Shown one piece after another: positions 18,778 to 26,757 of a DNA stretch of 40,181 nt (position 1 is its first letter; the number at the start of each line of letters is the position of its first letter). This DNA comes from Oceanicola sp. (lineage in GTDB: Bacteria; Pseudomonadota; Alphaproteobacteria; Rhodobacterales; Rhodobacteraceae): positions 1-40,181 of the forward strand of contig JAKVBK010000028.1 in NCBI GenBank assembly GCA_022447275.1, read 5' to 3'. Below the pieces are notes generated by a model. That model saw only the letters and a program-made list of their open reading frames with translations. It did not search any database and was not told the origin of the DNA. A program made the position numbers and the translations under genes.

Positions 18778-20208
18778 TCATGCAACGTCAGTGCGCAAAA
18801 CCACAGCCTTATCGCGCGCATTCCATTCCTGAAGTGGCTGGGGGAGCCCAAGATAGTATCCTTGCGCCATTGGTACACCCAAGTCGCGCAGCGCCTGAAG
18901 TTCATCTGGAGTTTCAACACCTTCAGCAATAACTTCAAAGCCAAGTTCTTCACTGAGTGACATGAGCGCATTTACGACCGCCCGGTGACGCGTGTTGCTG
19001 GAAAGCTGGCTTACAAATGTTCTGTCTAACTTTACGATATCCACTGGGAAATCGACCAAACGGGCCAGATTGGAGTGCCCGGTTCCAAAATCATCCAGGG
19101 CAATACGCACCCCTTGCGCACGCAGGAAATTAAGCATGTTTCGGGCGGCTGTCGTATTTTCGATCTGGCCGCTTTCAACAATCTCGAAAACGGTGCGCTT
19201 TGGGTTGATGCCCATCAAAAGCTGATCCAGCCAGCGCGGGCTGGGCTCAAATGAACGGTTCAGAAATGACGACGATATGTTGAACGCACAGAAGATATCT
19301 GAGTCCGGTCGCGCGAAGGAAGCCACCACTTCATTGGCGGCATTCACTGGTCGGTTGATGATGCCTTTATACTGCCGCGTGAACATATGCATGAATTCAC
19401 GTGGCAGCCTGACGGTTCCATCATCGGTCACCCAGCGGATAAGGGCCTCAACGCCCACAAGCTTGTTTGTCTCCAAGCTGTAGATCGGCTGAACGAAGTA
19501 GGTGAACTCGTCCGCCTCGATCCCTTTCCTCATATCCTCAAGTGTGGGTTCTTGGAGCGCCCTCTTCCGTCGATTGCGCATCACCGGATCGACTGTGACG
19601 ATCCTGTTGCGACCGCCCTCCTTTGCAGCGCTGAGAGCCATTTCGGCTTCACTGAGCGCATTTTCCAAAGCCCCCTGCACAGCGACTTGGGTCAAACCGC
19701 CTGAAACCGTCCGGTTTAACTGCCCCAACCTCCCCATGATTTCAGCTTCCGCGAAGCGTTCACAAACAGACTTTCCAACGGCCTCAGCTTCATGCAGCGA
19801 CGTTTGAGGCAAAAGCAGTGAGAAAGCATCGCCACCCACGCGTGCCGCAACCCCGCCTTCCGGACAAACGGAAGCTAAGATATTTGCGAATTCCACCAAC
19901 AGCTTATCGCCTGTTGCGAGGCCATAAATATTGTTCACCGACTTCAAACCATCGATATCGAAAAGCAAAACCGCCATTGCATCTGTGCGTACACCGTCCG
20001 CGGCTACTTTCATAAAGCCGGTGCGCTGCATCAGTCCTGTCAGCACATCGCGATCCAAGAGCGCATCGTTTTGTTGAGCGATTAGGTGCCCCCCCGTGCT
20101 GTCACTCAGAGCAGCACGCGCCGTGCGAAGAGAGCGCAAATAAGCAACTCCAAGGATCAAAAGACCCAAAGCTGACAGGACAAGAAAGAACCAAAAAATA
20201 TCGTTCAA
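18778..20208 (-). CDS. Membrane-anchored GGDEF-EAL protein, probable c-di-GMP phosphodiesterase
   Basis: 476 residues from a TTG start at 20208, chosen because GGGAAG lies 5 bases upstream; an earlier TTG at 20271 is possible. One N-terminal membrane helix (IFWFFLVLSALGLLILGVAY) precedes the GGDEF domain. The signature there reads GGDAF (~125-129), so the catalytic Glu is replaced by Ala and cyclase activity is unlikely. The EAL domain looks intact: VEALIRW (~254), AFNISSSF, FEIVESG, DDFGTGHSNL (~372), DIVKLDR, VIAEGVET and AQGYYLG. The likely role is hydrolysis of c-di-GMP, with the degenerate GGDEF domain as a possible GTP-binding regulator. It is a single gene; its input signal is not apparent. 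Confidence 0.9.
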   Translation of the reverse strand: MNDIFWFFLVLSALGLLILGVAYLRSLRTARAALSDSTGGHLIAQQNDALLDRDVLTGLMQRTGFMKVAADGVRTDAMAVLLFDIDGLKSVNNIYGLATGDKLLVEFANILASVCPEGGVAARVGGDAFSLLLPQTSLHEAEAVGKSVCERFAEAEIMGRLGQLNRTVSGGLTQVAVQGALENALSEAEMALSAAKEGGRNRIVTVDPVMRNRRKRALQEPTLEDMRKGIEADEFTYFVQPIYSLETNKLVGVEALIRWVTDDGTVRLPREFMHMFTRQYKGIINRPVNAANEVVASFARPDSDIFCAFNISSSFLNRSFEPSPRWLDQLLMGINPKRTVFEIVESGQIENTTAARNMLNFLRAQGVRIALDDFGTGHSNLARLVDFPVDIVKLDRTFVSQLSSNTRHRAVVNALMSLSEELGFEVIAEGVETPDELQALRDLGVPMAQGYYLGLPQPLQEWNARDKAVVLRTDVA

Positions 20209-20278
20209 ATTAACTTCCCAGCCGCGCGCACAACACGCTATGCGAGTATGCCAGTCACATAGCACAATCAACTTTGTT

Positions 20279-20290
20279 GTCGAATTCGAC
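20279..20290. promoter_or_regulatory. Perfect 12-bp palindrome between divergent GGDEF-EAL and otnK genes
   Basis: GTCGAATTCGAC reads the same on both strands and lies in the ~215-base divergent intergenic region, 71 bases before the chosen GGDEF-EAL start and 134 bases before otnK. It could be an operator for either side; no regulator gene is adjacent. Confidence 0.3.
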
Positions 20291-20424
20291 CAGATTCAAG
20301 CCGTATATCCATCCCACTTCGAAAATGCTGTAGCTGTGACTTATCGTGCCCCCTATTGCTCAAGGCGTAGGCGCGCTATCAAGTTTGTGTCCACCCAAAT
20401 GGCATAATATTGGGATCTAGCATC

Positions 20425-21681
20425 ATGCTTCTGGGATGTATCGGTGATGATTTTACCGGGTCCAGCGATCTGGGGAATACATTGGCTCGGGCCGGAATGC
20501 GCGTTGTTCAGTTTACAGGCGTGCCAGATGCGCCCGCCTTGCCATCGGTACAGGCAGGGGTCATTGCGCTCAAGATCCGTTCAGTGCCCGCAGCGGATGC
20601 CGTGGCGCAGGCGCTTAAAGCGCTGGATTGGCTGCGCGCGCAGGGCTGCCGGCAGTTTTTCTGGAAATATTGTTCGACCTTTGACAGCACCGCTGAGGGC
20701 AATATTGGCCCGGTGGCCGAAGCGCTCACACATGCTCTGGGCCTCGATGGAAAACCGGTCGTGTTCTGCCCTGCCTTTCCCGGCACTGGCCGAACGATCT
20801 GCATGGGGCATCTCTTTGTGGGGGACCGCCTGCTGAACGAAAGCGGAATGGAGGCACACCCCCTCACGCCCATGACCGACCCGGATTTGCGGCGCGTCCT
20901 GGCAGCGCAATGCAACACAGGGGTTGGCCATGTGGCGGGCGCCACAGTGCGCGCTGGTGCAGGTGCCATCTCCCGAGCGCTTACGGCGGAAGCAGGCGCA
21001 GGGCGCCCTTTCATTATCGTGGACGCCTTGGACGACGGTGATCTCACAACAATCGGGGCCGCGTTAAAGGATGCGCCCCTTGTGACGGGCGGTTCTGGCA
21101 TTGCGCTTGGTCTGCCCGCAAATTTTGGATGTCGCCCAGGCAACCCGCGGTGGATGGGCCAAGATGGGCCCTGTGTTGCGCTCTCAGGATCCTGCTCACG
21201 AATGACACGTGCCCAAGTTGCACAGCACGCGGCCACCGGCGCGCCTACATACGAGATCGATGCCGATGCGGTGATCACTGGACACACAGACCCGGCGGAC
21301 TTGGCCAACCAATTGCTGGCGCAGGCTCAGAGCGGCGCAGTGCCCCTCGCCTACTCCTCTGCCGATCCCGACAAGGTCGCAGACATTCAAAACCGCTACG
21401 GGCGCGATGAGGCTGCCTCGGCGCTAGAAGCATTTTTCGGAGCCCTTGCGCTGGCTCTTGTGCAAGGCGGCGTCTCGCGATTGATCTCAGCAGGTGGCGA
21501 GACATCGGGCGCCATTATTGAAGCGATTAACCCGCCAAGCCTCGAGATTGGCCCTGAAATCGCGCCCGGCGTCCCCGCCTTGCGGGCCACACCGGACCTT
21601 GTGGTTGCGCTCAAATCAGGCAACTTTGGCCGAGAAACGTTTTTTGCCGACGCTGCGGGCGTGTTAGAGGGATCCGCATGA
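20425..21681 (+). CDS. otnK: 3-oxo-tetronate kinase (four-carbon acid sugar kinase)
   Basis: Phosphorylates 3-oxo-tetronate at O-4 in the breakdown of four-carbon acid sugars. 418 residues of the DUF1537 fold: N-terminal GCIGDDFTGSSDLGNTLARAG, then FWKYCSTFDSTAEGNIGPV, and C-terminal SAGGETSGAI and LKSGNFGRETFF, where ATP binds. ATG at 20425 gives the usual N-terminus; only a weak GGGA lies upstream. It overlaps the next gene by ATGA, and that gene is the matching decarboxylase, which supports OtnK rather than a related four-carbon acid kinase (DtnK/LtnD pathway). The usual dehydrogenase OtnD and isomerase OtnI are not in the window. Confidence 0.88.
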   Translation: MLLGCIGDDFTGSSDLGNTLARAGMRVVQFTGVPDAPALPSVQAGVIALKIRSVPAADAVAQALKALDWLRAQGCRQFFWKYCSTFDSTAEGNIGPVAEALTHALGLDGKPVVFCPAFPGTGRTICMGHLFVGDRLLNESGMEAHPLTPMTDPDLRRVLAAQCNTGVGHVAGATVRAGAGAISRALTAEAGAGRPFIIVDALDDGDLTTIGAALKDAPLVTGGSGIALGLPANFGCRPGNPRWMGQDGPCVALSGSCSRMTRAQVAQHAATGAPTYEIDADAVITGHTDPADLANQLLAQAQSGAVPLAYSSADPDKVADIQNRYGRDEAASALEAFFGALALALVQGGVSRLISAGGETSGAIIEAINPPSLEIGPEIAPGVPALRATPDLVVALKSGNFGRETFFADAAGVLEGSA

Positions 21682-22328
21682 GCCGATCTGAAAATGCCTT
21701 GCGAGAGCAGATATGCACCCTGTCAAAATCCATGTTTGACCGTGGCTTGACGGGCGGCTCAACGGGCAACATCTCTGCGCGCACAGAGGATGGAGGATTG
21801 CTGGTCTCTCCGACGGGAACAAGCTTTGGAAGGCTTGATCCGGCACGGCTGTCACGGTTTGACGCGGCGGGCAACCACGTAGGCGGCGACGCGCCGACCA
21901 AGGAAATGCCGCTCCATTCTGCATTCTATGAAACCCGCAGCACGGCGGGCGCGGTCGTGCATCTGCATTGCTGCCACTCGGTCGCGCTGTCGATGCTGCC
22001 AGACGTAAATGAGGATGACTTTCTGCCCCCGTTGACCCCCTATGCCATCATGAAGCTCGGCCGGGTAAAGCTGCTGCCATTCTTCGTGCCGGGCGATCCG
22101 GCAATGGGGGATGCGGTGCGCGGGCTGGCCGGCAAACGCAGTGCCGTGATGCTGGCTCATCACGGCCCCGTGGTTGCTGGCAAGGATGTTGAATCCGCCT
22201 GCAATGCCATCGAAGAACTGGAGGAAACCGCAAAGCTCGCCCTGCTGCTGAGGGGCTGCAACCCGGTGACCCTCAACGCGGCCCAGATCGACAAACTGGT
22301 GCGGACTTTTGATATCGATTTGGGCTGA
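21678..22328 (+). CDS. otnC: 3-oxo-tetronate 4-phosphate decarboxylase (class II aldolase/adducin fold)
   Basis: 216 residues. The class II aldolase fold is clear: GGSTGNISARTEDGGLLVSP, PTKEMPLHSAFY with the likely catalytic Glu, the metal-binding HLHCCHS, and the third His in MLAHHGPVVAG. In the OtnK partnership it turns 3-oxo-tetronate 4-phosphate into dihydroxyacetone phosphate and CO2. Start and stop are coupled to otnK by ATGA. A fuculose-phosphate aldolase-like activity would be the alternative, but adjacency to otnK argues for OtnC. Confidence 0.87.
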   Translation: MSRSENALREQICTLSKSMFDRGLTGGSTGNISARTEDGGLLVSPTGTSFGRLDPARLSRFDAAGNHVGGDAPTKEMPLHSAFYETRSTAGAVVHLHCCHSVALSMLPDVNEDDFLPPLTPYAIMKLGRVKLLPFFVPGDPAMGDAVRGLAGKRSAVMLAHHGPVVAGKDVESACNAIEELEETAKLALLLRGCNPVTLNAAQIDKLVRTFDIDLG

Positions 22329-22381
22329 TCGAACAAGGGCGCGACAGACACGTGTGCTTTGAGGGGGAGCGGGAGACACAG

Positions 22382-23242
22382 ATGGTCGAACTGACGGATT
22401 GGATCGGGCGCACAAACGCCGTCGAAGATCACATTCATGCCTTTCCGGCCACAGCTTTGGCCGCCACGCTGGATCATGATCGGGCGCCCTTTACGAACGG
22501 GGATCCCCTGCCGCCCTTGTGGCATTGGCTCTACTTTCTGCCGATCTTCAAGATGTCCGATACAAACTATGACGGGCATGCGGCCCTCGGGGGGTTCCTT
22601 CCGCCTGTCGAACTTCCCAGGCGGATGTGGGCTGGTTCTCGGCTCACGTTTCATCAGGGGCTGCAAATCGGGGCACAGGCCACAAAGCACTCTGAAATTC
22701 TTGACGTGCGCCAACGCACGGGGCGATCGGGCGCACTTGTTTTCGTGACCGTGGGACATCGTCTGACACAGGCGGGCACATGCGTGCTGGAAGAAGAACA
22801 CGACATTGTCTATCGGGCGCCGCCAGCTGAGGGCCAACCCGCCCCGACACCGCGCCCAGCGCCAAAGGCTGCCTTTGGACGCAAAATAACTCCCTCGCCG
22901 GTTCTGCTTTTTCGCTATTCCGCACTCACGTTCAACGGCCATCGGATTCACTACGATCAGCCCTTCTGTACCGGATCAGAGGGCTATGAAGGGCTCGTCG
23001 TGCATGGCCCGCTGCTGGCGACGCTGATGCTGGACCTGCTCCACCGCGAATATCCAAGCGCCCACGTCAGCCGCTTTGAATTCAGGGCGCTCGCCCCGGT
23101 TTTCGACACGACCCCTTTTCACGTGGAAGGGGCCGAGGTGGATGCGTCGACCTTGCGGCTTTGGGTGCGCCATGAGAACGGCACACTCGCCATGGAGGGC
23201 ACCGCCTCCATCGAACACGGCAGCGGTGGGGCGCGGCAATGA
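22382..23242 (+). CDS. Hot-dog fold enoyl/acyl-CoA hydratase (MaoC/HTD2-like; mesaconyl- or itaconyl-CoA hydratase type)
   Basis: 286 residues. The N-terminal half resembles the FAS1-like dehydratase half (LPPLWHWLYFLP, GGFLPPVELPRRMWAG). The C-terminal half carries the hydratase motif FRYSALTFNGHRIHYD and GLVVHGPLLATLMLDL. This architecture is shared by mesaconyl-C4-CoA hydratase (3-hydroxypropionate bicycle) and itaconyl-CoA hydratase (itaconate breakdown). GGGAG lies a few bases before the ATG at 22382. It follows otnC by 53 bases and precedes a family III CoA-transferase, so it probably acts on the CoA ester that transferase makes. The exact substrate cannot be told from sequence; no citramalyl-CoA lyase is in view. 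Confidence 0.83.
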   Translation: MVELTDWIGRTNAVEDHIHAFPATALAATLDHDRAPFTNGDPLPPLWHWLYFLPIFKMSDTNYDGHAALGGFLPPVELPRRMWAGSRLTFHQGLQIGAQATKHSEILDVRQRTGRSGALVFVTVGHRLTQAGTCVLEEEHDIVYRAPPAEGQPAPTPRPAPKAAFGRKITPSPVLLFRYSALTFNGHRIHYDQPFCTGSEGYEGLVVHGPLLATLMLDLLHREYPSAHVSRFEFRALAPVFDTTPFHVEGAEVDASTLRLWVRHENGTLAMEGTASIEHGSGGARQ

Positions 23243-23363
23243 CACCTCGCCAGGCGATCTCAAACACTACATTGGCGCCCATAGGTGGCGCCGGAAGCGC
23301 GCGCGCCGCCCTGCCCTCTTGGCACGGGCGGCCAGGCCCCGTGCTTTTGACAAGGCCAGCGTG

Positions 23364-24533
23364 ATGTTGCCGCTCGAAGGGATCACGGTGGTTTCACTGG
23401 AGCAGGCGATCGCCGCACCTCTGGCTACACGCCATCTGGCTGATATGGGCGCACGCGTGATCAAGATCGAGCGGCCCGGAACCGGAGATTTTGCCAGAGG
23501 GTACGACACGCGTGCGCGCGGAATGTCCTCTCATTTCGTCTGGACGAACCGGGGCAAGCAAAGCCTGGCACTTGACCTGAAGCAGGACACGGCCCCGCCC
23601 GTGCTGCAGGCCCTGCTCGCGCGGGCTGATGTGCTTGTCCAAAACCTTGCGCCCGGTGCGATGGCGCGGCTGGGCATGGGGGTCGAGGACCTGCGCCACC
23701 GCTATCCAGCACTGATCCAGTGCAATATTTCGGGCTACGGTCCCGGGGGCCCCTATTCAGACAAGAAGGCCTATGATCTGCTGATACAGGCCGAAGCGGG
23801 CTTCCTGTCAGTGACGGGCACCCCTGAGGCCAGCGTGAAGGCCGGCATTTCGATCGCGGATATTGCAGCAGGCATGTACGCCTATTCCTCTGTCATGGCG
23901 GCTCTCATCCAAAGGGGGCGCACCGGTAAGGGCAGCGTCATCGAGGTGTCAATGCTGGAGGCCCTGACCGAGTGGATGGGGTTTCCTCTAATGTATGCGA
24001 TGGATGGTGCGGCCCCGCCGGCCCGCGCGGGCGCGGCACATGCCACGATCTATCCCTATGGTCCGTTTGCTGCTGGCGATGGCACGGTGATCGTACTGGG
24101 CCTGCAGAATGAGCGAGAATGGCAGGCCTTTTGCAACGATGTGCTGGGGGACCCGTCCTTGGCAAGCGATCCCCGCTTTTCCAGCAATCCGCTGCGCGTC
24201 GAAAATGCCAGCGCATTGCGCACCCTCATGGAGGCGTGCTTTGCCAAACTGTCTGGCGCAGAGCTTGTCGCCCGGCTTGAAAAGGGCGGGATCGCCAATG
24301 CGCGCTTACGTGACATGAGTGAGGTCTGGTCACATCCGCAGTTACAGGCACGTGGACGATTTGGCAGCGTTGAAGGCCCAAAGGGGCCGATGCCCACGCT
24401 CATGCCGCCGGCGATGCCAGATGACCAGATGCGGGCGGGTGGCAGCGTTCCTGAACTGGGTGCCGATACGCAGGCGCTGCTGCAGGAATTGGGGTTTCCC
24501 CCGGATTTCCTGTGCACGCACACACCCGATTGA
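23364..24533 (+). CDS. Family III (CaiB/BaiF) CoA-transferase
   Basis: 389 residues with the family N-terminus (LEGITVVSLEQAIAAPLATR), DMGARVIKIERPGTGDFAR, NRGKQSLALDLK, and KKAYDLLIQAEAG, whose Asp is the expected site of the acyl-aspartyl/CoA intermediate. Start ATG 23364 has AAGG 8 bases upstream; GTG at 23361 is possible. The 121 bases before it hold no other gene. Paired with the hydratase it resembles both succinyl-CoA:itaconate CoA-transferase with itaconyl-CoA hydratase and mesaconyl-CoA C1-C4 transferase with its hydratase. The substrate is a C4-C5 dicarboxylate by inference. Confidence 0.85.
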   Translation: MLPLEGITVVSLEQAIAAPLATRHLADMGARVIKIERPGTGDFARGYDTRARGMSSHFVWTNRGKQSLALDLKQDTAPPVLQALLARADVLVQNLAPGAMARLGMGVEDLRHRYPALIQCNISGYGPGGPYSDKKAYDLLIQAEAGFLSVTGTPEASVKAGISIADIAAGMYAYSSVMAALIQRGRTGKGSVIEVSMLEALTEWMGFPLMYAMDGAAPPARAGAAHATIYPYGPFAAGDGTVIVLGLQNEREWQAFCNDVLGDPSLASDPRFSSNPLRVENASALRTLMEACFAKLSGAELVARLEKGGIANARLRDMSEVWSHPQLQARGRFGSVEGPKGPMPTLMPPAMPDDQMRAGGSVPELGADTQALLQELGFPPDFLCTHTPD

Positions 24534-24582
24534 CACGGAACACCACCGGCACCCGGAACTTGATCAGCTGCAACCAGTAGAC

Positions 24583-24598
24583 GGCCGAGAAAACGGCC
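24583..24598. terminator. Small hairpin between convergent CoA-transferase and ocd genes
   Basis: GGCCG (24583-24587) and CGGCC (24594-24598) form a 5-bp stem with an A-rich loop in the 83-base convergent gap. There is no T-run in either direction, so this is weak evidence. Confidence 0.25.
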
Positions 24599-24616
24599 CC
24601 CCCTACGCGCAGGCAA

Positions 24617-25663
24617 TCAGGGAGCCGCGCGGTTCAACATGCCGAACAGATCGCGCGGCTCATCAGGATCTGCCAACATGTCCAGCAGATCAAAGAAGGA
24701 GGTGCCGCCGATTTTGGAATGCACGTAGCGCAACGCGCTGAAATCCTCGATAGCGAAGCCGACACTGTCGAACAGGGTTATCTGACGGGCATCGGTGCGC
24801 CCTGCCACCTCACCACGCATGACTTGCCAAAGCTCGGTCACGGGATGGGTTGCGTCCAAGGCCTGGATTTCCCCTTCGATCCGGGTTTGCGGCGGGTATT
24901 CGACGAAAATCTCGGACCGCAGCAAGATGTCCCGGTGCAACTCGGTCTTACCGGGGCAATCGCCGCCGATGGCGTTGATGTGCACGCCGGGACCTACCAT
25001 GTTGTCGGTCAGGATGGTGGCATACTGCTTGTCTGCCGTGCAGGTGGTGATGATCTGCGCGCCTTCGATGGCCTCTTCACCCGTAGTGCAAGGCACAATC
25101 GTCAGCCCGGATTGCGCAAGATTTCGCGCCGCCTTTGCCGTGGCGACCGGATCGATATCATAGAGCCTCACGGTGTCGATCCCGCAGATCGCCTGAAACG
25201 CCTTCGCCTGAAACTCGCATTGGGCGCCATTTCCGATCATCGCCATGACCTTTGCGCCCTTGGGCATCAGATACTTCCCCACAAGAGCCGACGTCGCCGC
25301 CGTGCGCAGGGCTGTCAGCAGGGTCATTTCCGTCAGCAAAATGGGATAGCCATTGGCGACACTCGACAGCACGCCAAACGCCGTCACGGTCTGGAAGCCT
25401 TCTTTCATGTTCTTCGGATGGCCGTTCACATATTTGAAGCCGTAATTTTCAGCGTCGGCGGTGGGCATGAGTTCGATCACCCCATCGGTGGAATGGGAGG
25501 CCACACGCGGTGTCTTGTCAAACTCTGGCCAGCGCTTGAAATCCGCTTCGATGAAAGAGGCAAGTTCGGTGAGGACGGTTTCAATGCCCAGCGCATGGAC
25601 CAGTCCCATCATGTTGTCGACGGACACGAAGGGCACGAGAGCCTTGTCGGAAGGGGATGTCAT
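24617..25663 (-). CDS. ocd: Ornithine cyclodeaminase
   Basis: Converts L-ornithine to L-proline and ammonia using bound NAD+. 348 residues, the usual size for the ornithine cyclodeaminase/mu-crystallin family. The substrate region reads GFKYVNGHPKN, the Rossmann fold is marked by MAMIGNGAQCEFQAKAF and the following LYDIDP, and NAIGGDCPGKTELHRDIL holds the conserved Asp used in deamination. AAAGGA lies about 8 bases before the ATG. It follows the arginase gene by 30 bases on the same strand, so arginine is cut to ornithine and then cyclised to proline, which PutA elsewhere in the window can oxidise. Confidence 0.94.
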   Translation of the reverse strand: MTSPSDKALVPFVSVDNMMGLVHALGIETVLTELASFIEADFKRWPEFDKTPRVASHSTDGVIELMPTADAENYGFKYVNGHPKNMKEGFQTVTAFGVLSSVANGYPILLTEMTLLTALRTAATSALVGKYLMPKGAKVMAMIGNGAQCEFQAKAFQAICGIDTVRLYDIDPVATAKAARNLAQSGLTIVPCTTGEEAIEGAQIITTCTADKQYATILTDNMVGPGVHINAIGGDCPGKTELHRDILLRSEIFVEYPPQTRIEGEIQALDATHPVTELWQVMRGEVAGRTDARQITLFDSVGFAIEDFSALRYVHSKIGGTSFFDLLDMLADPDEPRDLFGMLNRAAP

Positions 25664-25693
25664 AGGCGGTTCCTTTCAGTCGTATCTGCAGGG

Positions 25694-26620
25694 TCAAAAG
25701 CTGCCAGTCATGCGATCCAGAACACGTCGACCGCAGAGGCTGGCGACGAGGTCCGCCATCAGAATTGCAGTGCGTCCGCGCTCGTCGAGAAACGGGTTCA
25801 GCTCGACAACGTCGAGCGAGGTGACCAGCCCGCTGTCATGCAACATTTCCATGATCAAATGCGCCTCTCGGAACGTGGCGCCGCCGGGCACCGTTGTGCC
25901 CACGGCAGGCGCAACGGATGGGTCCAGAAAGTCGACATCGAGGCTGACGTGGAGCATGCCATTTGCTGCGGCCACTTTGCTGAGAAAGTCCCTCAGCGGG
26001 GCCACGACACCCTGCTCATCAATGCTGCGCATGTCATGGATCGTAATGCCTGTGTCACGAATGCGCGCGGCCTCTGCCGGATCAACTGACCTGATGCCCA
26101 TCATGCAGACATTCTCGGGTGCAACCGTCGCAGTGAGCGGCGGCAGGCCCTCAAAACCCGCCTGCCCGGTGACGTAAGCCATCGGGGTGCCGTGCAAGTT
26201 GCCGCTCGTGGTCGAATGCAGATCGTGCAGATCGGGATGTGCATCCAACCACAGCACAAAGGCAGGGCGGTTTTGATCCTGCGCGTATCGGGCCATGGCG
26301 CTGACGCTGCCCGCAGCCAAGGAATGATCCCCGCCCAGAAAGATCGGCATGGCCCCCGTTGCGGCAGCTTCGAAAGCCTGCTGGTGGATCAGCTTTGTCC
26401 AACCAACCAAATCAGCAAAGTTCTTCAGCGCCGGGTTCGCGTGATCCAGCACTGCCTGATCGGCCAGCAAAAGATCACCTTGATCGCGAACACTCCAGCC
26501 AAGCTCTTTGAGTGCCTCTGGCAGGCCCGCCGTCCGCAAGGCCGCAGGCCCCATCAAGCAGCCGGGCTGGGCCGCGCCGCTTTGGACGGGCAATCCGATC
26601 AATTGGCAAGATTTGTGCAT
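25694..26620 (-). CDS. rocF: Arginase
   Basis: Hydrolyses arginine to ornithine and urea with a di-manganese centre. 308 residues with all metal motifs: FLGGDHSLAAG, LWLDAHPDLHD (DAHxD) and SLDVDFLDPSVAP (DxDxxDP), plus HGTPMAYVTG and a C-terminal VELNPFLDERGRTA. The start is one of two adjacent ATGs (26623, 26620), preceded by TTGAGCGGA. It is the first gene of a two-gene unit with ocd and is divergent from an Lrp-type gene, its likely regulator. Confidence 0.95.
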   Translation of the reverse strand: MHKSCQLIGLPVQSGAAQPGCLMGPAALRTAGLPEALKELGWSVRDQGDLLLADQAVLDHANPALKNFADLVGWTKLIHQQAFEAAATGAMPIFLGGDHSLAAGSVSAMARYAQDQNRPAFVLWLDAHPDLHDLHSTTSGNLHGTPMAYVTGQAGFEGLPPLTATVAPENVCMMGIRSVDPAEAARIRDTGITIHDMRSIDEQGVVAPLRDFLSKVAAANGMLHVSLDVDFLDPSVAPAVGTTVPGGATFREAHLIMEMLHDSGLVTSLDVVELNPFLDERGRTAILMADLVASLCGRRVLDRMTGSF

Positions 26621-26659
26621 CATTCCGCTCAACAAAAACGTGGTTGGAGGAATTATCCC

Positions 26660-26721
26660 GTCAAATTGTGCAGCAATTAACTCTATAAATTGATCAATTT
26701 GGCGTCTATTATGTCAAATTG
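26660..26721. promoter_or_regulatory. AT-rich operator region between rocF and the Lrp-type gene
   Basis: The divergent region holds a perfect 14-bp palindrome AAATTGATCAATTT (26687-26700) and two direct copies of GTCAAATTG (26660-26668 and 26713-26721). Repeated AT-rich elements of this sort are the usual binding pattern of Lrp/AsnC proteins, so this is the probable control site for rocF-ocd and for the regulator itself. Confidence 0.55.
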
Positions 26722-26757
26722 CAAAACAAGGATGTCAAAACGAAGGGCGCACAGTTC

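Noticed and set aside
20398-20412. TGGCATAATATTGGG as a possible sigma-54 promoter before otnK
   Set aside because: The -12 element lacks the required GC at the correct spacing, and no sigma-54 activator is adjacent. The NtrC-like protein in this window itself lacks GAFTGA.
23076-23363. Upstream extension of the CoA-transferase frame into the hydratase gene
   Set aside because: The added residues are Arg/Pro-rich and overlap the hydratase in another frame. The family N-terminus begins at 23364 with a suitable ribosome site.
24719-26089. 456-residue open frame on the plus strand opposite ocd and arginase
   Set aside because: Spans two well-identified genes and the gap between them on the other strand, with His/Arg-rich low-information sequence and no ribosome site. 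A shadow frame.
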